NCBI GenBank assembly: GCA_964006375.1
Contig: OZ023270.1
Coordinates: 72,506,082 to 72,570,081 of the forward strand
Source of the DNA: Tillus elongatus
Lineage: Eukaryota > Arthropoda > Insecta > Coleoptera > Cleridae
Direction: 5' to 3'
Length of the DNA stretch: 64,000 nt
Under the pieces are notes generated by a model. That model had not been told where the DNA came from, made no database searches, and saw only the letters and a program-made list of their open reading frames with translations. The position numbers and the translations under genes were made by a program. Positions 59,060 through 64,000 of the stretch are shown here, in pieces (the first letter of the stretch is position 1; each line of letters starts with the position of its first letter).

Positions 59060-59755
59060 ACAGTAAGCGATACAATTCAGATAGATGAACGAAATTATAG
59101 ATATTGTGATTTGTACTGGTTTCTCTCAAGATATTGTGTATAGATTAGTTACTAAGTATAAGTGGAGAATGTCGATAAGTAACATTACGACATGGAAGCC
59201 TGAATCCTTTGAGCCACCAAAAAAGTTCACCGTTCTTCCTTTCTATCCTTCTCTTACAAAAGGCTTAGAAAAAATATTCAAAGATAATGACTTTAGATTG
59301 GTTTATAAAGTTTATCATTTGAAGAGCCTTTTAGGCTGACCAAAAAATACTATTGACTTCCGATAAAAATCGGGCATCTATCACATACGTTGTAATAATT
59401 GCGAGAAAATCTATATTGGGCAAACGCGGAGATCAATAACAACAAAACTTAAGGAGCACATAGCTCAAAGTGTAAATAATTTAATGTATTCAGCCATCGT
59501 CCCAGTCAATTCAACACTTTTTGAAATAACACGAAATAACCGGTTAGGCTGACACAACGATAGCGCTTGTGTCACCATGTATTATTACATCATCCTGTGT
59601 ATTACATCATATGGTATTGCATCACCGGTATTACATCATTTGTTGTGTGGCTAATTTAGGTATATAAATAGACTAATTTTGCTCATGCAGTTATTTTAGC
59701 GACACCTACTGATAAGGACAACATTGTTGTCGAAATACATATCTAGCATATAACT
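59060..59755 (+). mobile_element. Penelope-like element fragment (GIY-YIG endonuclease)
   Basis: The 59085-59339 frame gives KKFTVLPFYPSLTKGLEKIF and RLVYKVYHLKSLLG, the region before the endonuclease in Penelope-like elements. After a stop or frame change, SGIYHIRCNNCEKIYIGQTR then RSITTKLKEHIA is the GIY-YIG endonuclease with its Cys pair, the YIGQT motif and EH. The reverse transcriptase is missing (5' truncation). The 3' region contains TATTACATCAT repeats (59580-59640) and a hammerhead-like motif at 59706-59746. Confidence 0.85.
59706..59746 (+). ncRNA. Hammerhead-ribozyme-like motif of Penelope-like element
   Basis: Order of parts fits a minimal hammerhead: CTA (stem I), CTGATAAG core, stem-loop II GACAAC-ATT-GTTGTC (6 bp), GAAA core, a tiny TA/TA stem III and an ATC cleavage triplet followed by TAG (stem I partner). 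Penelope-like elements are known to carry such ribozymes. The conserved CUGAUGA is CUGAUAA here (G8 to A), so this copy is probably inactive. Confidence 0.5.
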
Positions 59756-59904
59756 CTGTTATTATTTTGTGTTTTTTGGGGCGACTCTGCGTTTGTGTAA
59801 GAAAGCGGAAGACTCCCGCCTATAACGTGGACCCTGGCAACCATATTCAAGACATTATGACTTAACTTTACCTTTAGATATAATGTTAATGTAAATGAGA
59901 TAAC

Positions 59905-60199
59905 CTGTAAAAATTCTCCTCTGTTTTTGGATTCTTCCCGCATCACAGCGAGTTCTAATGTCATCCTGAGATCCCGCCCATTTAAACGAAGAATGGTCAT
60001 ATTTGAACCTGTCCTGTATGCATCGAGGAGTTCGAACATGTTTATCTTGCCATCACGGTCAGTTTTCAAAGAACCATACATGCGACTAGATGCTACGAGA
60101 GCTATATAAGCCTTAAACGGCTCGTCAACTTCAGATAAATAGGCAGTGACACTGACATAAGCGTCTGTGATCATATTGCCAAAATTACACTCTTCATAC
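59905..60199 (-). CDS. 5'-nucleotidase/apyrase-family protein, internal exon
   Basis: Acceptor (minus strand) CTTTTTAAG precedes 60199 and donor CAG|GTTATC follows 59905. Length is 295 nt: one base completing a split codon, then 98 codons, ending in phase 0. It begins YEECNFGNMITDAYVSVTAY, the conserved ECNLGNLxTDA block at the start of the C-terminal domain, then PFKAYIALVASSRMYGSLKT (normally NGGGIRxS, diverged), GKINMFELLDAYRTGSNMTI, LRLNGRDLRMTLELAVMREE and GEFLQ. The next exon starts VSGLQF, giving the canonical GxFLQVSGL junction. The catalytic metal-binding N-terminal domain must be encoded further right, outside the window. It may be a divergent or non-catalytic member given the changed motifs. 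Confidence 0.82.
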
Positions 60200-60645
60200 C
60201 TTAAAAAGAATCACATTATTTTTTTATTTATTTAATAAATGGATAATTTCTTTACAAAAAGTTTTCACAAATTAAGTAGCACATAGCTAGTGATACAAGC
60301 AAAATTTTACATTAGAACATAATACACTGTGTATGTGAAGTAACACATAAATTCAATAAAATTGAAAGTGACCATTATTAAGGAAAAATTGAAAAACAGG
60401 TCGTTTTTTATTTTCAAAAACTAACTTTTGGATATAAAAATCTCACCCCTATCATCATCTCTGCAAAGGTTAACTACCCCTTCGAAATTTTGAAATTAGA
60501 TGGTGGGTAGTTTTACATATTTTTAAAGCTAACCCAATTCTCTATTCAACAATACCATATTTTTTTGTAGGGATAAAATAAAGTGAGTAATAACATTTTT
60601 ATTATCAGTAACACCTAACACATGTGAAGCCTATAAAGAATTACA
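60200..60645. other. Intron stretch without recognised feature
   Basis: AT-rich sequence upstream (on the gene strand) of the 5'-nucleotidase exon. Nothing identified. Confidence 0.4.
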
Positions 60646-60649
60646 TAGT

Positions 60650-61804
60650 TCAGCCTTATCTAATCGAATGTTCGAAATGCCCGCCTTCTTGTGCCTGACA
60701 GTATCCCAAACGGTCAACAAATTCTTGTTGGACTCTATTTATAATCACTGGAGAAATGTTGATACATTCAGTTTTAATTCGTGCTTTTAATTCGTCGATA
60801 GTATCTGGTTTACTTTTGAATACCACATTCTTCAAATGACCACACAGAAAAAACTAAGGGAGTTAGGTCAGGTGATCTTGTTGGCCACTCGGTTGCACCA
60901 CGCCTGCCATCTGTTGGAAACTAGTTGATCCAGATACTGTCGAACATTAACGTAATAATGCATGGGGGCACCATCTTGTTGATACCACAAGTTATGATTT
61001 ACCATACCAGCATTGTGTCCATCTAGCAATAAGTTCAATAACGTCGAAATGAATTATTGCTGTAAAAATTGTAGATACCGAGGTCAATTTATTGTTCCAT
61101 CAAAAAAGTAGGAACCAATAATCCCACTCCCAACAATGCCCGCCCAAACATTTACCTTTTGTGGAAATTGTGTGTGATTCTGTCGCATCCGTCTTGGGTT
61201 TTCCTTTGCCCAATATCTGCAGTTTTGACGGTTAACTTCTCCATGTAGTGTAGAAGTAGATTCGTCCGAAAACAGAATATTCGGTACTTTCAAAGAGTTA
61301 TCATTACATTTATCCATTAATGTTGCACAAAACTTCATCTGTCGGCCTGGATCGTCATCGGATAACACCTGCAAAAGCTGTATTTTATAAGGATGAAGCT
61401 TTTCAAGTTTTAATACTTTTATGTGCCGTCTGAAATAGAATTCCATTGTCTCGGCCAATTTACCGAACACTACTGTGGGGATTCTCTTTCACTGCCAATA
61501 AGACGTTTAATTTCACTTCTTCACTTATAGACCGGCGATCTGTTTCTGGCAAATCTTCCGCGCTAGACGTTTCTCGAAATTTCTTCTGTATTCGACTCAC
61601 TGCTGATTGATTGATAGACATATCCGGATACTTAGTATTAAACAGAATACACACCTCTGCCTGAGTTTGGATCCTGTCATCATCACCAATCATCATTAGA
61701 ACTTCAATTCTTTGAGCTATTGATAAATGCATTTTACCAATAATTTTACAATTATTTTGAAAAAGCAAAAGTTCAAGATTATGAGTATTCACTTTGCACG
61801 ACAA
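60650..61804 (-). pseudogene. IS630/Tc-type transposase, near full length
   Basis: The 61460-61804 frame: MHLSIAQRIEVLMMIGDDDR, YPDMSINQSAVSRIQKKFRE (HTH 1), RSISEEVKLNVLLAVKENPH. The 61084-61470 frame: KLHPYKIQLLQVLSDDDPGR (HTH 2 and linker), VPNILFSDESTSTLHGEVNR (first catalytic Asp), CRYWAKENPRRMRQNHTQFP, VNVWAGIVGSGIIGSYFFDG. Below 61080, broken frames show LWYQQDGAPMHYYVNVRQYL (second Asp) and a degraded C-terminal part. Terminal repeats were not identified. It lies in the 5'-nucleotidase gene region on the same strand. Confidence 0.85.
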
Positions 61805-62010
61805 CCAAAATGTAAATTTACTACTATTATCTGTAGATTGTATTGCAAAAAATTATCAAACTTATGCTTGATTAGTTTTTATGACACATGTCACACAACA
61901 GATACTTGTTATCATCAGTCGATTGTTACATAATATACAATAAAATCTCTTAGAGTTCTTTTTGTACAAGAAGCCCAACATTTCGAACATTGTTTACAGA
62001 CTTTGAGGCA

Positions 62011-62380
62011 GAGCTGGGTAAGTACTTAAAGAAATGTACTTGATTCACCAAACAAATCCCATTTGACTGTAATTTGTACTTTGTATTTAATTACATTACA
62101 GAAACAGCTTGTACTTGAGGCTCTTGAATATTTGATAAGAAGCACTTTGTACTTGAAATAATTTGTACTTGAAGTACATCATTTTGAATTTTCCAAGTAC
62201 CAAGTACTTCGTAATCTCAAAACTCAGTTTTAATTACAAAATAATTCCCAAGTACAAGGTGCTTTCCAAGTACAAATTAATTTTCAAGTACAAATTACTC
62301 TTCAAGTACAAAGTATTTTTCAAGTACAAATACTTCGCAAGTACTTTGAAGAAATACCAAACTGTGTTGTTAGGAATTTT
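62011..62380. mobile_element. hAT-type MITE or foldback with repeated CAAGTACAAA units
   Basis: Starts CAGAGCTGGGTAAGTACTT, a hAT-like terminus. The left half is rich in TTTGTACTTGAA and the right half in its reverse complement TTCAAGTACAAA (about ten near-copies in 300 bp), so the whole segment could fold back. The right terminus is not clear. Confidence 0.65.
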
Positions 62381-62440
62381 CATGTTCAGTCTTGTCTGTA
62401 AAGGAAGTACATTAGCTTGGCACTGCAGACAGAAGCTAGA

Positions 62441-63143
62441 TTTTTTTTTTTGATGCAGGAGGGGGAAATGCTAATGCAGACCCCATTCACGGCCCCGTAG
62501 GTTCCGTGGGATATCGAGGTACTGTGAGACTGTACTCACTAAAACCCCCTCCCTGGGAGTACCGGACCTTAGTCCATACCTCCGTCGGAAAGAATTACAC
62601 ACAATGACATTTTAGGGTATGAATGTTTCCATTCTGTTTTTGCCGCGGGAGCGTTTAGCGGGTAAGTATAAGCTTTGGACGCTTATGCTTGTGTGGAAGT
62701 TGCTCGTCGTAGTCGGTGGCACTACGGAGAAGAGCATTTGGATGAGAAGCGGCTTTTGCGAACTGAGTTGTGGATAGTTGAGTTATAAACTCAAGTATCG
62801 AAGGCATTTCCAGATCAGAGTGAATCTGACTGTTTCGGACAAGCCATGACGCTCCGGTAACCATTCTCAGAATTTTGTTCTGGATGATTTGAAGGGTCTT
62901 GATGTGTGTTGCGGCCGCGGTGGCCCATGCAGGTGATGCATAGGTTAAGGCTGGCCGGATAATGACTTTGTACATGAGCAACTTATTGTTCATGGACAAT
63001 TTGCCAGAAGCTAGATCACAGTATATTGAATATATTAAACTGTGGCTAGATGTTAAATCAGTGAGAAATAACACGCGGGCGAACAAAGTTGTGTTGTATT
63101 CAGTCAGTAGCGGCTCGTGCCTTAATACATTGGGGGTGCGCAA
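62441..63143 (-). pseudogene. Jockey-type LINE, RT C-terminal fragment and 3' UTR
   Basis: The 62655-63143 frame (162 aa) reads KLSMNNKLLMYKVIIRPALT, YASPAWATAAATHIKTLQII and QNKILRMVTGASWLVRNSQI, then HSDLEMPSILEFITQLS: the C-terminal region of jockey-type RT proteins. Stop at 62655 is followed by about 200 bp of 3' UTR and a T-run at 62441-62452 that is the poly(A) tail on the element strand. 5' part absent; the (TA)n-bearing element starts at 63155. Confidence 0.88.
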
Positions 63144-63154
63144 GAAAAAAAAGG

Positions 63155-63611
63155 TCGGGACGCAGCAAGTGCGTTATGGTAGTAAATTTTTATTAAATGC
63201 TTCAAATTTGAATAACTCAAGTTTCTACGAACTTAGAACGTTGAATTTTGGTGTATAGTAGGGTCTTACCCAGGGCAACATATCCACCAAATTTCATCAA
63301 AATAACTTTGTAAAAAAAATTTTTTCATAGGAAAACTCAAAATTTGAATAACTCAATTTTCTAAAAATGTAGAAAGTTGAATTTTAGTGTGTAGTAAGGT
63401 CTTTTACAAGGCAACATATCCACCAAATTTCATTAAAATACCTTTGTAATTTTCGGAGAAAAATATTTTTTTTTGAAACAAAACTCAAAATTTTCCCGGA
63501 AAACTTTATCCGACCTTCCTGACTAACGAACTCATCCAAGCCATTAATAAAAGAAAGGCACTTGCCGAGTTTCATCGAAATCAGTTGCTTATTTTTTGAG
63601 TTATCGGTTGG

Positions 63612-63699
<88 letters not shown>

Positions 63700-63822
63700 T
63701 GAAACTGACCCCGGATATGGGTTCTAGGGGTCCTAGTTCGCGCTCATTTGAAAAAAATGTTGCAAAGTCTCTCCATTGATACCTTTTTATTAGTGAATTT
63801 TTTTTAATAAAAATTCACCAAA
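63155..63822 (+). mobile_element. (TA)n-bearing non-autonomous element
   Basis: Left terminus TCGGGACGCAGCAAGTGCGT, a conserved 450-bp body, an internal (TA)n at 63616-63696, a conserved 3' block (AAATTGAAACTGACCCCGGA, GGTCCTAGTTCGCG) and a terminal hairpin TTAGTGAATTTT..AAAATTCACC (63790-63820). Its 3' part matches the element inside piggyBac at 54790-55282. TC start and terminal hairpin recall Helitron/Helentron-type elements, but the superfamily is not established. Confidence 0.7.
63616..63696. repeat. (TA)n microsatellite inside a mobile element
   Basis: About 80 bp of TA repeats with the same flanks as 55025-55148. Confidence 0.96.
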
Positions 63823-64000
63823 AATGAAGGGCTCGCCTATTTTATCCCCGAAAATGTATTATAAAGAAATCTACTTACTAAACTTAATAATTATTAACTA
63901 CTTACTAAGTTTTCCTCTAGTTAGTTATATGTTATAGTAGTTAAAAAGTCCCTTAAAAAGTTAACCTTTAAATTTAAAATATCCACTGAATTAATCACAG
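63823..64000. other. Unassigned end of window
   Basis: AT-rich sequence, no feature recognised. Confidence 0.4.

Overview
The window is animal DNA, most likely from an insect. It holds spliced genes with GT/AG introns, a dense mix of arthropod-type LINEs (I/Loa-like, Jockey/CR1-like, RTE), a Penelope-like element, hAT, piggyBac, Tc1/mariner (IS630) and Crypton-like elements, tRNA-derived SINEs and long (TA)n runs. The order within insects cannot be fixed from sequence alone; a beetle-like genome is only a guess. By far most of the sequence is transposon-derived.

Two host genes can be supported. (1) A multi-C2H2 zinc-finger gene on the + strand. I joined four exons by reading frame and splice sites (8835-9761, 15008-15586, 22145-22348, 34341-34959). 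All junctions are phase 2, and the protein ends in an acidic, SUMO-interaction-like tail. Earlier exons probably lie left of the window. (2) A 5'-nucleotidase/apyrase-family gene on the - strand, with exons 59905-60199 and 48318-48743 joined across an 11.2-kb intron. Its 5' exons lie right of the window.

Layout. 1-8.8 kb: broken LINEs and Tc1/mariner pieces. 8.8-35 kb: the zinc-finger gene, whose introns hold a hairpin-rich repeat, a Jockey/CR1-like LINE, a hAT element with perfect 8-bp target duplication, an RTE LINE, several MITEs, a tandem duplication, a chimeric LINE with two fused reverse transcriptases, and a Tc1-type MITE that itself contains a SINE and a hAT-type MITE. 35-42 kb: a tyrosine-recombinase (Crypton-like) element flanked by striking palindromes, and one Tc/mariner element inserted at a TA inside another, all apparently inside a split hAT-type MITE. 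42-48 kb: LINE fragments and a Tc1-like element. 48.3-60.2 kb: the 5'-nucleotidase gene, whose intron is a nest of LINE D interrupted by both LINE E and a TTAA-flanked piggyBac, the piggyBac itself interrupted by a (TA)n-bearing element, followed by a Penelope-like element with a hammerhead-like motif. 60.2-64 kb: another IS630 transposase, a hAT-type MITE, a Jockey LINE end and a second (TA)n-bearing element.

The genes do not form a pathway. The main interest is the transposon stratigraphy, the in-frame chimeric ORFs created by nesting, the recombinase element with paired palindromes, and the mobile elements that carry microsatellites.
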